A stretch of DNA of 64,000 nucleotides from CAYZMS01 sp964479625 (GCA_964479625.1 CAYZMS010000004.1:123271-187270); one strand, 5' to 3'; positions 54,261-63,736 are shown, counted from the first letter of the stretch. Notes: generated from the sequence alone by a model not told the origin. Numbers and translations: made by a program.

Positions 54261-54524
54261 TTATCCTTTGGGCTCATTGAGAACCACCCCAGTGTCAAAA
54301 CCCTTACGCTCCAACTTTTTCAAGTAAGCGTAAATTCCTAGCTTATCGATCGTGCGCAAAGCCTTGGTAGAGACCTTCAAGCTCACCCATTGATCTGTTT
54401 CCGGTATATAGAAACGCTTTTTATGCAGGTTAGGCAAAAAACGACGTTTGGTCTTCCGGTTAGAGTGTGATACATGGTTCCCCACGATGGGCCCCTTTCC
54501 CGTCAACTGACAAATCTTAGACAT
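54261..54524 (-). CDS. rpmB: Ribosomal protein bL28
   Basis: This is an 87-aa large-subunit protein: MSKICQLTGKGPIVGNHVSH, then SNRKTKRRFLPNLHKKRFYI and LKVSTKALRTIDKLGIYAYL. It is the first gene of the rpmB-rpmG-DUF4295 operon and sits just after tRNA-Arg on the same strand. Confidence 0.97.
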   Translation of the reverse strand: MSKICQLTGKGPIVGNHVSHSNRKTKRRFLPNLHKKRFYIPETDQWVSLKVSTKALRTIDKLGIYAYLKKLERKGFDTGVVLNEPKG

Positions 54525-54616
54525 AGCTCTTATAAGTTAAGAAAGTTCAAAGTGTCCACTCAGGTAATGATTGGAAACCTTGAACTTTTCCTGGTGAAAC
54601 CCAAATAGTTAAAGTG

Positions 54617-54690
54617 TGACTCCGCCAGGGTTCGAACCTGGAACCTCCTGATCCGTAGTCAGGTACTCTATCCAGTTGAGCTACGGAGCC
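54617..54690 (-). tRNA. tRNA-Arg (anticodon ACG)
   Basis: This 74-nt cloverleaf has the acceptor arm GGCTCCG paired with CGGAGTC, a D-arm with AGCTCAACTGG, the anticodon stem-loop CCTGA-CTACGGA-TCAGG giving anticodon ACG, and the T-arm GGTTCGAACC. CCA is not encoded. It is an essential arginine tRNA reading CGN, expected to be A34-to-inosine modified. Confidence 0.95.
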
Positions 54691-54912
54691 AATCCAAACG
54701 GTAATTTTTCCCGTTGCGGATGCAAAGGTACTATTTTTATTTTAAACAGGAAAGTATCTTTTTGAAAAATTAAATAGTAAATGGCAACTAATGAAACAAT
54801 GGCGTAATACTTCGCAGGGTATATCAACTCTTTTGCCTTCACTCAAGACAGATCTTAAGAAATTGGACATTTGAAGTATTCAGGCCCTTAGTATCTGGAA
54901 GCTTTTGACCCC

Positions 54913-56553
54913 CTAATCCATAATTACAAATTTTGCGGTCATTGTCTTATTATCTTTTTTGACGCTTACGATATAAGCTCCGGATTCCCAATTCTGCACA
55001 TTAATTTGATGCTGGCCCGATGTCGATTGTGAAAGGTCGATCATTTCCCTATATTGAATTTGCCCGAGCATATTGTAAACGATAACCTCTGCTTTTCGCA
55101 TTTCCGGAAGCGGAAAATCCAGGTAAAGTTGCTGACGTACGGGGTTGGGGAAAAGGTGAAGTTCCGGTTCGGCTGCCGGTTCGTTACTTGTGGAAGGTGG
55201 AGTGGAGCCCGGTAGGCAGCCATCCATCAACCACTCCAGGCTGTTGTACACATTCAGCCGCCCTCCAGTAGTGGTATATCCCATTAAACTTTGTAGTGAA
55301 TCTACTCCCTTGATCAACGCATTCTTGATTTTCAGGGCGGTCGTTGAAGGCTGTTCAAGGGCTTCTTTGCCAATGTCGGCGCAAGGCGCACTGTACAGCA
55401 GGGCAATGGCTCCGGTCAGGTGCGGAGCGGCCGCCGAATTGCCCCCAAAGGAGCCATAGGTATCGAAAGGGTAGGTGGTAAAGGAATTATGACCCGGTGA
55501 CCCCATATCAATAGATACCGGGCCAAAAGCTGATCCAGGGTATCGGACATCCTCCGCATTGGTGTTGAGCACCGTTAGCAGGTATTCGCTGGGGCAGGTG
55601 GTTGGCATATCCCCAACCTCATCTATATTCCAGGCATTATTAGCGGCACCGGCCGCGGTAAGGATACCAACCTCTCCCATTCGATCATACATCTCTCCCC
55701 ACATCGGTTGGTCATCGCAAAAGATCCGGTTAACCCCGAAGGAGGCGTTTGTAGCTACCACAAAGGCACCCTCTTTTCCGTTGGTCGCATTGTAGCGTTC
55801 CCGTTGGTCAATAATGTATTCATAGGCAGAAATGATCTCACTGACGAGCCTGGTTTCGAACAGCATTAGCTTTATATTCCAGTTAATGCCCGAAATACCC
55901 CGGTCATTATTTCCCCGGGCACCGATTATACCGGCAACTGAGTGGCCGTGAACATCCGGGTAGTGCTCCGGGCTGTCCTCAATGAAGTTCCAGCCGGTAT
56001 AATCGTCTACATATCCGTTCTCGTCATTATCCTTGCCGTCCCAGGGGATTTCTGCCCGGTTTACCCAAATATTATCGACCAGGTCTTCATGGTAAATATC
56101 AAAGCCGGTATCGAGTACGGCAACCACAATAGTGTCCCCATTTGGACTAAGTCCGCCTGTTGTCATTTCCCATGCCCGGTCAGCCTGGATCATCTGAAGG
56201 CCCCATTGTTCAAGAAAACTGGGATCGTTCGGGTCCTGCCTGGGTTGAGTGTAATAGTCAATATTGGCCATAAGTACATTGGGTTGTTCCATGAGTTCAT
56301 CCAGTACTTCATCCAAAGTTAGGGTAGTCGTGTCAAATTCGAGCAAGTGGACATTATTCCGTTCACTTAAGACTTCCGATAGCCAAACTCCGCCTCCAGC
56401 CCGACTATGGGTGGCAAATTCGATCATAAAATGCTGGGGTTCCGCCTGGGGTTTGAGCTTTAGCACCACCCGACCGGGAGCCGCCATTGGAGCTTGCGCA
56501 AGCAAGCCACCGGCTGTCCATAACGACAGCAGTACCAGTACAATTCGTTTCAT
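54913..56553 (-). CDS. Secreted S8 subtilase with T9SS C-terminal sorting domain
   Basis: This is a 546-aa subtilisin-like protease. It has a signal peptide (MKRIVLVLLSLWTAGGLLAQ), then an N-terminal propeptide-like region. The catalytic triad is Asp148 (AVLDTGFDIYH), His202 (DVHGHSVAG) and Ser373 (GNSAAAPHL, in place of the usual GTSMAAPH). Residues about 465-546 are a T9SS type A sorting domain: LHLFPNPVRQQLYLDF, VIVYNMLGQIQYREM, GAYIVSVKKDNKTMTAKFVI. It is therefore a predicted client of PorV/PorU encoded at 34-40 kb. Confidence 0.92.
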   Translation of the reverse strand: MKRIVLVLLSLWTAGGLLAQAPMAAPGRVVLKLKPQAEPQHFMIEFATHSRAGGGVWLSEVLSERNNVHLLEFDTTTLTLDEVLDELMEQPNVLMANIDYYTQPRQDPNDPSFLEQWGLQMIQADRAWEMTTGGLSPNGDTIVVAVLDTGFDIYHEDLVDNIWVNRAEIPWDGKDNDENGYVDDYTGWNFIEDSPEHYPDVHGHSVAGIIGARGNNDRGISGINWNIKLMLFETRLVSEIISAYEYIIDQRERYNATNGKEGAFVVATNASFGVNRIFCDDQPMWGEMYDRMGEVGILTAAGAANNAWNIDEVGDMPTTCPSEYLLTVLNTNAEDVRYPGSAFGPVSIDMGSPGHNSFTTYPFDTYGSFGGNSAAAPHLTGAIALLYSAPCADIGKEALEQPSTTALKIKNALIKGVDSLQSLMGYTTTGGRLNVYNSLEWLMDGCLPGSTPPSTSNEPAAEPELHLFPNPVRQQLYLDFPLPEMRKAEVIVYNMLGQIQYREMIDLSQSTSGQHQINVQNWESGAYIVSVKKDNKTMTAKFVIMD

Positions 56554-57033
56554 AAGACAGTTTTTCGAGCGTTCAGGGCATAAACATCCACCTTAAAACA
56601 GCGTTGTTTTAGCCATTTTAAGCAATGGTATGTCTTTACCCAATTGGTATTCAGTGTTTTAATAGACGTAGCCTTAGTGTTCCGCCAGGGCGCCCTGGTT
56701 AAACATTTAATACGCCGGCTCTATGCATTAATTACAGGCTTGCCCAATAGCCAACGCTAAGGAAACAGCCAAAATCATAATTAAACAGGCGTATTAACCC
56801 CCTTCAAGAAGTGGTTAGTGCTCCCGCCCGATAACATCTACAGCCCAATCCTGGATCAATACGGATTGAGCCTGAGTTCTATTCTCAGATATAAGGAGCA
56901 AATGTCTTGCCAAACTTGGGTTTTGAAGGGACAAAATCCAATCAGCTAAAATCCGGGGGTAGCAAAAAGGGGTGATTAGAGTTGATTATTGAGTATTAAA
57001 TTGTTGATTTTGATTAAGTTAAAAAGGTTTAGG
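56554..57033. other. Long intergenic region upstream of the subtilase
   Basis: This 480-bp gap has no gene I can support. It contains a 14-bp palindrome CCAGGGCGCCCTGG (56685-56698) and two interleaved inverted repeats: CCTTAGTGTT (56672-56681) with AACGCTAAGG (56753-56762, one wobble), and TTAATACGCC (56707-56716) with GGCGTATTAA (56788-56797). It is described further as a finding. Confidence 0.55.
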
Positions 57034-57819
57034 CTAAAAAACCATTTCTTGGATCAGTTGCTGAAAGTAGACTGGGCTTTTGATAAGGCGACTTCCATAC
57101 CAGGAGAATAATTCGCCATCTACAATTTTGATTTCCGCATTAGGACAAGCCTTTCGAAAGGGAGCGAAATGCCGTTCCTTAAACGGGAAAGGTTCAGAAG
57201 AAAGGAAAATGAAATCCGGTTGTACTTCGATAAGATCCTGCAATTGGATTTCGGGATAGCGCTCGCGGTTCCCGAACACATTCTCAAAGCCGGCCTCCTC
57301 CAGCATGGCATGAATGAAGGTGTTGGACGCAGCCACCATATAAGGATTTTGCCAAATAAAATAGGCGACTTGAATAGGGCGGGAAGGGCGTTGGAGAAGG
57401 TCGAAGTTCGATTGAATGGTCTGGCAAATACGCTCTGCTTCTTCGGCCTTACTGTTTAACTTTCCAATGGAATGGATCATTTCCAGGGCATCTTTCAAGT
57501 CGAAGACATTGCTCAACCAAAGCGGGTAAAGGGTTTGAAGGTGTTCGATGTCTGATTTTTCATTTTCTTCCTTATTGCCGATGATCAGGTCGGGCTGAAG
57601 TTTTTCAATGACTTCCATTTTTACTTTTTTTGTTCCTCCCACTCTTGTTTTTTGGCGAAACCACCGCTCCGGGTGAACACAAAATTTGGTGATCCCGGCT
57701 ACTTCTTCCTCCAGGCCAAGATCTGCAAGCAGCTCTGTTTGGCTGGGAACGAGGGAAATAATCCGGCGAGGTTTATAAGGAAGATCAAAGGTGTAGCTGC
57801 ACATATCGGTTATCTGCAT
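57034..57819 (-). CDS. Helical-backbone metal receptor-like protein (BtuF-like), no signal peptide
   Basis: This is a 261-aa protein with the fold of BtuF-type periplasmic binding proteins (RRIISLVPSQTELLADLGL, GGTKKVKMEVIEKLQPDLII, LPHAMLEEAGF-type IHAMLEEAGFENVFG, IQLQDLIEVQPDFIFLSSEPFPF). Such proteins bind cobalamin or iron complexes for ABC uptake. It begins MQITDMCSYTFDLPYKP with no signal peptide and no lipobox, so it may stay in the cytoplasm. No ABC permease is adjacent. The next gene upstream on the same strand ends 12 bp away. The ligand is unknown. Confidence 0.8.
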   Translation of the reverse strand: MQITDMCSYTFDLPYKPRRIISLVPSQTELLADLGLEEEVAGITKFCVHPERWFRQKTRVGGTKKVKMEVIEKLQPDLIIGNKEENEKSDIEHLQTLYPLWLSNVFDLKDALEMIHSIGKLNSKAEEAERICQTIQSNFDLLQRPSRPIQVAYFIWQNPYMVAASNTFIHAMLEEAGFENVFGNRERYPEIQLQDLIEVQPDFIFLSSEPFPFKERHFAPFRKACPNAEIKIVDGELFSWYGSRLIKSPVYFQQLIQEMVF

Positions 57820-57830
57820 ATCAAAGCTTT

Positions 57831-58679
57831 TTACAAAAGGTTTTCTAAAACGACATTCGGGGCTTCCAGTTGGGGGTAATGCCCGATCCCGGGCACCTCA
57901 ACTACAGACTGTTCCGGCAACAATTCTCTATAGCGATTAACCAGGCTGAGACCTGAAACGGGATCTGCCAGGCCATCGATCAGGCAAATGGCCCCCCGGA
58001 ATTGCTCCAGGGCGCCCACCCAACGACTACGGTTCCTTTTTCGCTCCTGCATGTAGCGCAGTAAAGGCGGTAGACAGCGAACCCCTCTATTGAATTTAAT
58101 CAATTGCCAAAAGGAATCAAGCTCTTGCGGGCTTGGTGGAGTCTGAGGTCCGAACACCTGGTTTAAGCTACGCCTCAGGTTGCTTTTGCTTAAAAAAGGG
58201 GTTAGCATTGATCCAAGGGAACCAGCCAGTAATTTTTGGATCGGCCGTGCCTGGTGGGATTCAGGGAAGAGGCCCCCATTGAGAAAGCTTATTCGGTCAA
58301 TCCTGTAGGGATGACTTTTTTCAAGAGATCTCGCCAAAAGTTCCTGCCCTACGGTATTACCATAGTCATGACAAAGTAATTGTAAGGAATGAACTTTTAA
58401 GTCCTTCAATAAAGCACTGACCAGATCAGCCTGTTCTGCGATTTGGTAAGCATGGGGAAAGGGTTTATCGCTATACCCGAAGCCCAGGAAATCGGGGGCC
58501 AGTAAGGTGAATTGCCCGCTGAGTTCCGGCCAAATTTTATGCCAATCCCATGAAGCAGTGGGAAAACCATGTAGTAAAAGCAGAACGGGCCCCTTTCCTT
58601 CTTTTCGAAAAAAGAGGTTATGCCCTTTTTTCGGATCTGTAAAATAAGCACCATTCCGGTACCATTCATCAAGGTTCAA
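57831..58679 (-). CDS. Alpha/beta hydrolase, haloalkane-dehalogenase-like type
   Basis: This is a 282-aa alpha/beta hydrolase with the oxyanion motif LLHGFPTASWDW, an aspartate nucleophile D105 in CHDYGNT (HDYG is typical of haloalkane dehalogenases and epoxide hydrolases), an acid residue in LIDGLADPVSG, and the His in GIGHYPQLE. It lacks a signal peptide. It is probably co-transcribed with the metal-receptor-like gene. The substrate cannot be told. Confidence 0.85.
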   Translation of the reverse strand: MNLDEWYRNGAYFTDPKKGHNLFFRKEGKGPVLLLLHGFPTASWDWHKIWPELSGQFTLLAPDFLGFGYSDKPFPHAYQIAEQADLVSALLKDLKVHSLQLLCHDYGNTVGQELLARSLEKSHPYRIDRISFLNGGLFPESHQARPIQKLLAGSLGSMLTPFLSKSNLRRSLNQVFGPQTPPSPQELDSFWQLIKFNRGVRCLPPLLRYMQERKRNRSRWVGALEQFRGAICLIDGLADPVSGLSLVNRYRELLPEQSVVEVPGIGHYPQLEAPNVVLENLL

Positions 58680-58858
58680 AGCATGGGTTTTTAAAAGAAA
58701 AGCAATAGACCTATTGGCTGTGGATCAGGTCAATAAGTCTAATTCCAATTCTAAATGAAAATTAGATCCTTAAAATAGTAAAACATATGAAACCCTAACC
58801 GGGCAGGCGCATTAACCTGTGTGTAAGTCAGGTTGGGAAAAGCTGCTTATTTTCGTCT

Positions 58859-60187
58859 ATGCGTTTTGATAATTCCCTATGGATACGAAGACTGGCTGGA
58901 GCTGGTTTTATTTTTTGTATTACAGGGCTGGCCTTTGGCCCTGAACAGTCGAATTTCATTCAGATCATTGGCTGGTATGTGCCTTTGTTTGTATTATACA
59001 CATGGATCTTACTTTCAAAAGAAACAGAAAACGCCCTTCCCTTCTGGTTATTGATCGCAGCCCTCGCTCGCATTTCGCTCTTTTTTGCCTTCCCAGGGCT
59101 CTCCGATGATGTATATCGATTTTTATGGGATGGTTATTTGTGGAATGCTGGGGAGAACCCCTTTCAAATGACCCCTGCGGCCTGGTTACAAGTGGATAAC
59201 CGACCTTTAGGGCTGGATCCTGAATTATTTCGTAACTTAAATTCGTCAAACTATTTTACGATTTATCCACCGGTAGCTCAATTTAGTTTCTGGTTAGGGG
59301 TGGCATTGTTTCCCGGAAATTGGTATGCTGCCACCCTGGTCATGAAAATACCCCTGATCGCCGCCGAGATGGGTACTATTTGGTTATTACCGGTTTTATT
59401 GAAAAGGTTACAGCTACCCGCAGGACGAGCCCTGATCTATGCCCTGAACCCATTGGTCATTCTGGAGGTTTCGGGTAACCTGCACCACGAAGGACTTATG
59501 GTCTTTTTTTTATTGCTGACGGTCTGGTTGCTGATTCAAAAGTATTGGGTTTCAGGTGCAGGGAGTCTGGCTTTAGCAGTGGCTTCAAAGTTGCTACCAT
59601 TAATGCTTTTTCCTTTGTTGGTCCGAAGGTTGGGCTGGAAGAGAAGTGCCTGGTTTTTCCCTTTAGTCGGGTTGTTCTTGTTTTTGTTGTTTGCCCCACT
59701 GTATGATCCCACCTTCGTATCGGGCTTTAGCAGTAGTTTGGATCTCTATTTTCGAAAATTCGAATTCAATGCAAATCTTTATTACCTTTTTCGCTGGATA
59801 GGGTATCAGCGGGTCGGATACAACCAGATCGCTGAGCTTGGCCCCCGGTTGGCTATGCTCACCGTAATCGGTATTCTAGCCTATGCCGCCCTGGAGCGGC
59901 GACCCGATTGGTCGACCCTTTTTTCCGCCTTCCTTTTCGCAATTACGCTTTATCTCTTCAATACTACGACGATCCACCCCTGGTATTTGGCCCTTCCCCT
60001 GGCCTTTTGCGGATTCACGCGCTTTCGCTTTCCCGTGGTCTGGTCGGCCTTGGTCGTATTAACCTACATCAATTACAGTTATCCCGACTACCGAGAAAAT
60101 TTGTGGATGGTGGGATTAGAGTATACTGTAGTTTGGGGATGGTTGATTTGGGAATTAACGGTCGTTAGCTCCGAAAAAACCGTATAA
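58859..60187 (+). CDS. GT-C-type (GT87-like) membrane glycosyltransferase
   Basis: This is a 442-aa multi-pass membrane protein with about ten hydrophobic helices. The first large loop has the DD-type motif LSDDVYRFLWDGYLWNAGENPF, used by GT-C enzymes that take sugar from a polyprenyl-phosphate donor. Other conserved-looking pieces are NSSNYFTIYPPVAQFSF and IYALNPLVILEVSGNLHHEG. It may be a mannosyltransferase, but acceptor and sugar are unknown. It is convergent with the M20-like gene, overlapping by 33 nt. Confidence 0.8.
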   Translation: MRFDNSLWIRRLAGAGFIFCITGLAFGPEQSNFIQIIGWYVPLFVLYTWILLSKETENALPFWLLIAALARISLFFAFPGLSDDVYRFLWDGYLWNAGENPFQMTPAAWLQVDNRPLGLDPELFRNLNSSNYFTIYPPVAQFSFWLGVALFPGNWYAATLVMKIPLIAAEMGTIWLLPVLLKRLQLPAGRALIYALNPLVILEVSGNLHHEGLMVFFLLLTVWLLIQKYWVSGAGSLALAVASKLLPLMLFPLLVRRLGWKRSAWFFPLVGLFLFLLFAPLYDPTFVSGFSSSLDLYFRKFEFNANLYYLFRWIGYQRVGYNQIAELGPRLAMLTVIGILAYAALERRPDWSTLFSAFLFAITLYLFNTTTIHPWYLALPLAFCGFTRFRFPVVWSALVVLTYINYSYPDYRENLWMVGLEYTVVWGWLIWELTVVSSEKTV

Positions 60188-61375
60188 ATAGACGAATTGT
60201 GCGGCCCGTAGCATATTGGGAATATCTGCCCATTCATCTGCAAAGCCACGCCTTCCGCCTCGTTCTCCTCCCAAACCGATTGCTGGTACACCTTTATGTA
60301 TGGGAACATTCATATTAGAGGATCCTGCATTGGAAAGCTCCGGTTCATAACCCAGCCGGCGGGAAACGGCAACGGCATGCTGGAAGATTTCGGAGTCGGT
60401 AAATCCTTTGATCTGGCCACCGTTTGTAATTTGAAAGGCCTGCATGTCGAACTGTATCCCAGTCTCCTGAGAAACGACCTCCAGAATATTGCGAACGGCA
60501 ACTTCCATTTCTTCGATAATGGGCGTTTGAAGCGATCGCAGGTCCAGGGTAAAAAAACCTGTATCGGGTTGGTGGTTATAAACACTTCCGCTATGTATCA
60601 TGCCAATGTTTATTCTGGTCACCTCCTCGGGCTGGTCATTGGGGTGGGGAAGTTGAAGGATCAGGTCCACAGCGCGCCCGATAGCCTGGTTTACCTTTGG
60701 TTGATCAGGAAAACCAACGCGTAGCGTATGCCCGGGAGGCCCGGAGGCTACCACTTTCCACCAGTGAATGCTGATGGCTCCATAGGTCAGCCTTTGCCCA
60801 TCCCCAAGAATATCTATGAAGGCAATGGCCTCCTGTTCGTATTCATCCACCAGGTGTTGCATTCCTTTTAGGCCGGTCTCTTCCTGGGCAACCGCTGCGA
60901 AGACCAGGGTGAATTCCGGTTGGATACCCGATCGTATCCAGGCGTCTGCTGCTGCCAGCATGGCAACTGTAATTGAGGAAGTGTTGGTCCCGGGACCAAT
61001 TAAACGATCTCCCTTGCTTTTTGGGGCCTCCTGGGCAGCCCGTTGGTGTTCAGCTACTCCGGCCAAATCATCCAGGGTGCTGACAAAGACGATCTTTTTT
61101 TCGGACTTCCCGGGTAACAGTCCGATGGCGTTGGGTTGGTCATTGACCCGAACTTGTTGTAATCCAATTTCGCGCATAATAGTGGCTACCGCCTCGGCTC
61201 GCTCCTGTTCCTTGCCAGAAGGGGAGATAATCCCACCGATATTAGTCAGCCATTCGACGTATTTTTCTTCCTGAGCAACAATGGTTTCCAACCCCGGCTC
61301 AGCAGACTCCGGAATTTGAGCAGTAATCGGAAGCGAATAACTAACCAGCATGAATAGCAATAAGCGAAAGGACAT
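60155..61375 (-). CDS. Secreted M20-family metallopeptidase homologue with degraded metal site
   Basis: This is a 406-aa protein. The start is the Met of MSFRLLLFMLVSYSLPITAQ, a clean signal peptide; a start 18 codons earlier would spoil it. The M20/M28-type fold is kept (QEETGLKG with the Glu pair E165/E166, SGPPGHTLR, GSSNMNVPIHKG), but ligands are altered. The HxD motif reads TLD (T100, D102), the bridging Asp of GPGxxD reads GPGTNT (T132), and the C-terminal His of the usual HSLDEW reads GFADEW (G377). Catalysis is doubtful. It is convergent with and overlaps the glycosyltransferase gene. Confidence 0.75.
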   Translation of the reverse strand: MSFRLLLFMLVSYSLPITAQIPESAEPGLETIVAQEEKYVEWLTNIGGIISPSGKEQERAEAVATIMREIGLQQVRVNDQPNAIGLLPGKSEKKIVFVSTLDDLAGVAEHQRAAQEAPKSKGDRLIGPGTNTSSITVAMLAAADAWIRSGIQPEFTLVFAAVAQEETGLKGMQHLVDEYEQEAIAFIDILGDGQRLTYGAISIHWWKVVASGPPGHTLRVGFPDQPKVNQAIGRAVDLILQLPHPNDQPEEVTRINIGMIHSGSVYNHQPDTGFFTLDLRSLQTPIIEEMEVAVRNILEVVSQETGIQFDMQAFQITNGGQIKGFTDSEIFQHAVAVSRRLGYEPELSNAGSSNMNVPIHKGVPAIGLGGERGGRRGFADEWADIPNMLRAAQFVYLYGFFGANDR

Positions 61376-61719
61376 ACCGTAATTTTTTTTCGAAGGGAAA
61401 GCAGTGGATAATGATACCTTCCCCCTCAACCGTATTTTTGTTGTTAAGGTAATGGTTTTAAAAGTGGATCCCTAGTTTTGGGAACTATTTATTCAATGAC
61501 AGCCTCATCGGTGCTGATGGGCAAAGGCTGGAAGGCACTCACACTAGAGGAAGGGGAAGCACTATTAACTAATACTATTTGAGGTACCGGACTTTTCCGG
61601 CTAGGAAAATACAATGCAATGGGGAGCGACACTAAGGAAAATGACAGGATCTCTTTCGAATGTTCTCCTCTGTTGGGGGAGTACAATTTTGGTATATTAA
61701 GTCCAAAAGCTGAAAGTAC

Positions 61720-63345
61720 ATGCGTATTTATCCTTATATTACTGGAATTCTGTTGATGGCAAGCCTCTTTGCCTGCTCACCTTCCGCGGAAAACAAAACC
61801 CAAGGCCCCTCTCAACCCAATATTATCTTCATTATGTCAGATGATCATGCCTATCAGGCCATTAGTGCCTACCAGGATCGGTTATTGGAAACCCCCAATA
61901 TTGATCGCCTGGCGGCAGAGGGCATGATATTTACCAATGCCAGTGTAACCAATTCCATTTGTGCCCCTTCCCGGGCCACGATCCTGACCGGCAAACACGC
62001 CCATCTGCATGGCAAGATCGACAACAGCATGCCATTCGATACCAATAATGTGACCTTCCCCCAGCTTTTTCAACAAGGAGGCTACCAAACGGCTATGTTC
62101 GGAAAGTTGCATTTCGGCAATAACCCTAAAGGGATTGACGACTTCGCTATTCTTCCAGGGCAGGGGTGGTACCTTAACCCGGATTTTATCACCCCTCGAG
62201 GAGATACGCTGATCGAAGGACATGTCACAGAGATCACTACCGACCTTACATTGGACTGGCTCCAAAACAAACGCCAGAACGATCAGCCGTTCATGTTGAT
62301 GTACCTTCATAAAGCCCCCCACCGGCCCTGGTGGCCCACCCCTGAAAAGTTTCAGGAGTTTACCAAGAAGCAGTTCCCGGAGCCGGAAACGCTTTTTGAT
62401 GATTACGCCAATCGGGGCACGGCTGCAAAAACAACAGAAATGAATTTACTCTACCATATGATGTACGAGCATGATTCGAAAATTTACCCCGAGACTATTG
62501 CATCAATGGGAGAGAAGGTGCAACCCAAGGTGCTCGAGTATAAAAATGGTTTCTATCGGCCCTACAACCGTCTGAACGAGGAGCAAAAAAAAGCCTACAA
62601 GCCTACTCTGGACAGCATCAACACCTGGTTTGTGGAAAACTGGCCCAAATTGAACGACAAGGATAAAATGCGCTGGAAATATCAACGCTACATGCAGGAT
62701 TACCTTGCCTGCGTGTCAGAGGTGGATGACGAGATCGGTCGTTTATTGGATTATTTGGATGAAAGTGGCCTAGCCGAAACATCCATGGTGGTGTATACCT
62801 CTGATCAGGGCTTCTACCTGGGGGAGCATGGCTGGTTCGATAAGCGCTTCATTTATAATGAATCCTTTAAAACGCCTTTACTGGTGCGTTGGCCCGGCAT
62901 GGTTGAACCTGGTTCCGATATTACGGAAATGATCCAAAACCTGGATTTCGCACCTACTCTGCTCGACGCTGCAGGTTTACCCATACCTGAAGATATGCAG
63001 GGATTGAGCTTGTTACCTTTGCTGAAAGGAGAGGAAGAAGACTGGGATCGCGATGGCGTTTATTATCATTACTACGAATATCCATCTGTCCATATGGTCA
63101 AACGCCATTACGGGATCGTAACCGAAGACTTTAAACTGGCCCACTTTTACTACGATGTGGATGAATGGGAATTATACGATCGAAAGCAGGACCCGCTCGA
63201 ACTCAACAACGTTTACAATGACCCGGCCTATGCCGATACTGTTGCGCGATTGCACGAAGAGCTAGCTGCCATGCGCGAGTACTATGGCGATTCAGACTCC
63301 CTGGATCAGAGGTATATTGATATTTATATGGAAAATTGGAAATAA
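61720..63345 (+). CDS. Sulfatase lipoprotein (type I, formylglycine-dependent)
   Basis: This is a 541-aa sulfatase. It has a lipoprotein signal (MRIYPYITGILLMASLFAC, C19), then the metal-binding IIFIMSDDHAYQ, the activation motif CAPSRATILTG with C81 that matures to formylglycine, and the later TSDQGFYLGEHGWFDKRF. It removes sulfate esters, most likely from sulfated polysaccharides in a marine setting. It sits outside any visible polysaccharide-utilisation cluster. An anaerobic or FGE-type maturase is needed and is not seen here. Confidence 0.93.
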   Translation: MRIYPYITGILLMASLFACSPSAENKTQGPSQPNIIFIMSDDHAYQAISAYQDRLLETPNIDRLAAEGMIFTNASVTNSICAPSRATILTGKHAHLHGKIDNSMPFDTNNVTFPQLFQQGGYQTAMFGKLHFGNNPKGIDDFAILPGQGWYLNPDFITPRGDTLIEGHVTEITTDLTLDWLQNKRQNDQPFMLMYLHKAPHRPWWPTPEKFQEFTKKQFPEPETLFDDYANRGTAAKTTEMNLLYHMMYEHDSKIYPETIASMGEKVQPKVLEYKNGFYRPYNRLNEEQKKAYKPTLDSINTWFVENWPKLNDKDKMRWKYQRYMQDYLACVSEVDDEIGRLLDYLDESGLAETSMVVYTSDQGFYLGEHGWFDKRFIYNESFKTPLLVRWPGMVEPGSDITEMIQNLDFAPTLLDAAGLPIPEDMQGLSLLPLLKGEEEDWDRDGVYYHYYEYPSVHMVKRHYGIVTEDFKLAHFYYDVDEWELYDRKQDPLELNNVYNDPAYADTVARLHEELAAMREYYGDSDSLDQRYIDIYMENWK

Positions 63346-63418
63346 AAATTTCCAATGGAAATTACAAGCTGAGTTATGCTTAAGCCCTGCATGCTGGAAA
63401 CCCAGTTCATGGGAAAGA

Positions 63419-63736
63419 TTAGTCTTTCACCTCCCTTGCTACCTGTTGCCAGGAGCCGCCATTGACGGCCACTATGCCCTTCCCGCGAAGCATTCTTGCC
63501 GCCATACCCGATCGATTGCCCGATCGGCAGCAGGCAACCACCGGGCGATGCATTGCTTCAATTTCCGGTATTCGCGCTTTTAACTCGTTCAATGGAATAT
63601 TGGTGGAGCCTTCTAGATGCCCCTCGGCAAATTCACCGGGGGTTCTAACATCCAGGATCAGGGCGTTTTGCTGAAGTAACTCGTTTACGGAGGGTAATTG
63701 AGGTTTTCTTCTTAAAAAATCGAAAAAATGTTGCAT
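63419..63736 (-). CDS. Single-domain rhodanese
   Basis: This is a 105-aa rhodanese domain protein starting at MQHFFDFLRRKPQLPSVNEL. An upstream in-frame Met would add 12 residues. It has ALILDVRTPGEFAEGHLEGS and the active-site loop VACCRSGNRSG with catalytic C70. Rhodaneses transfer sulfane sulfur, for example to cyanide or in thiosulfate metabolism. It is cytoplasmic, short and complete. It is convergent with the sulfatase gene. Confidence 0.9.
   Translation of the reverse strand: MQHFFDFLRRKPQLPSVNELLQQNALILDVRTPGEFAEGHLEGSTNIPLNELKARIPEIEAMHRPVVACCRSGNRSGMAARMLRGKGIVAVNGGSWQQVAREVKD

Noticed and set aside
56672..56797. Integron attC-like recombination site
   Set aside because: The arms do not carry the GTTRRRY/RYYYAAC core pairs and no integrase gene is present.
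61489..61686. 65-aa minus-strand ORF between the M20-like gene and the sulfatase
   Set aside because: Low-complexity Ser/Pro-rich translation, no signal or family match, and no visible promoter; could be real but I cannot support it.
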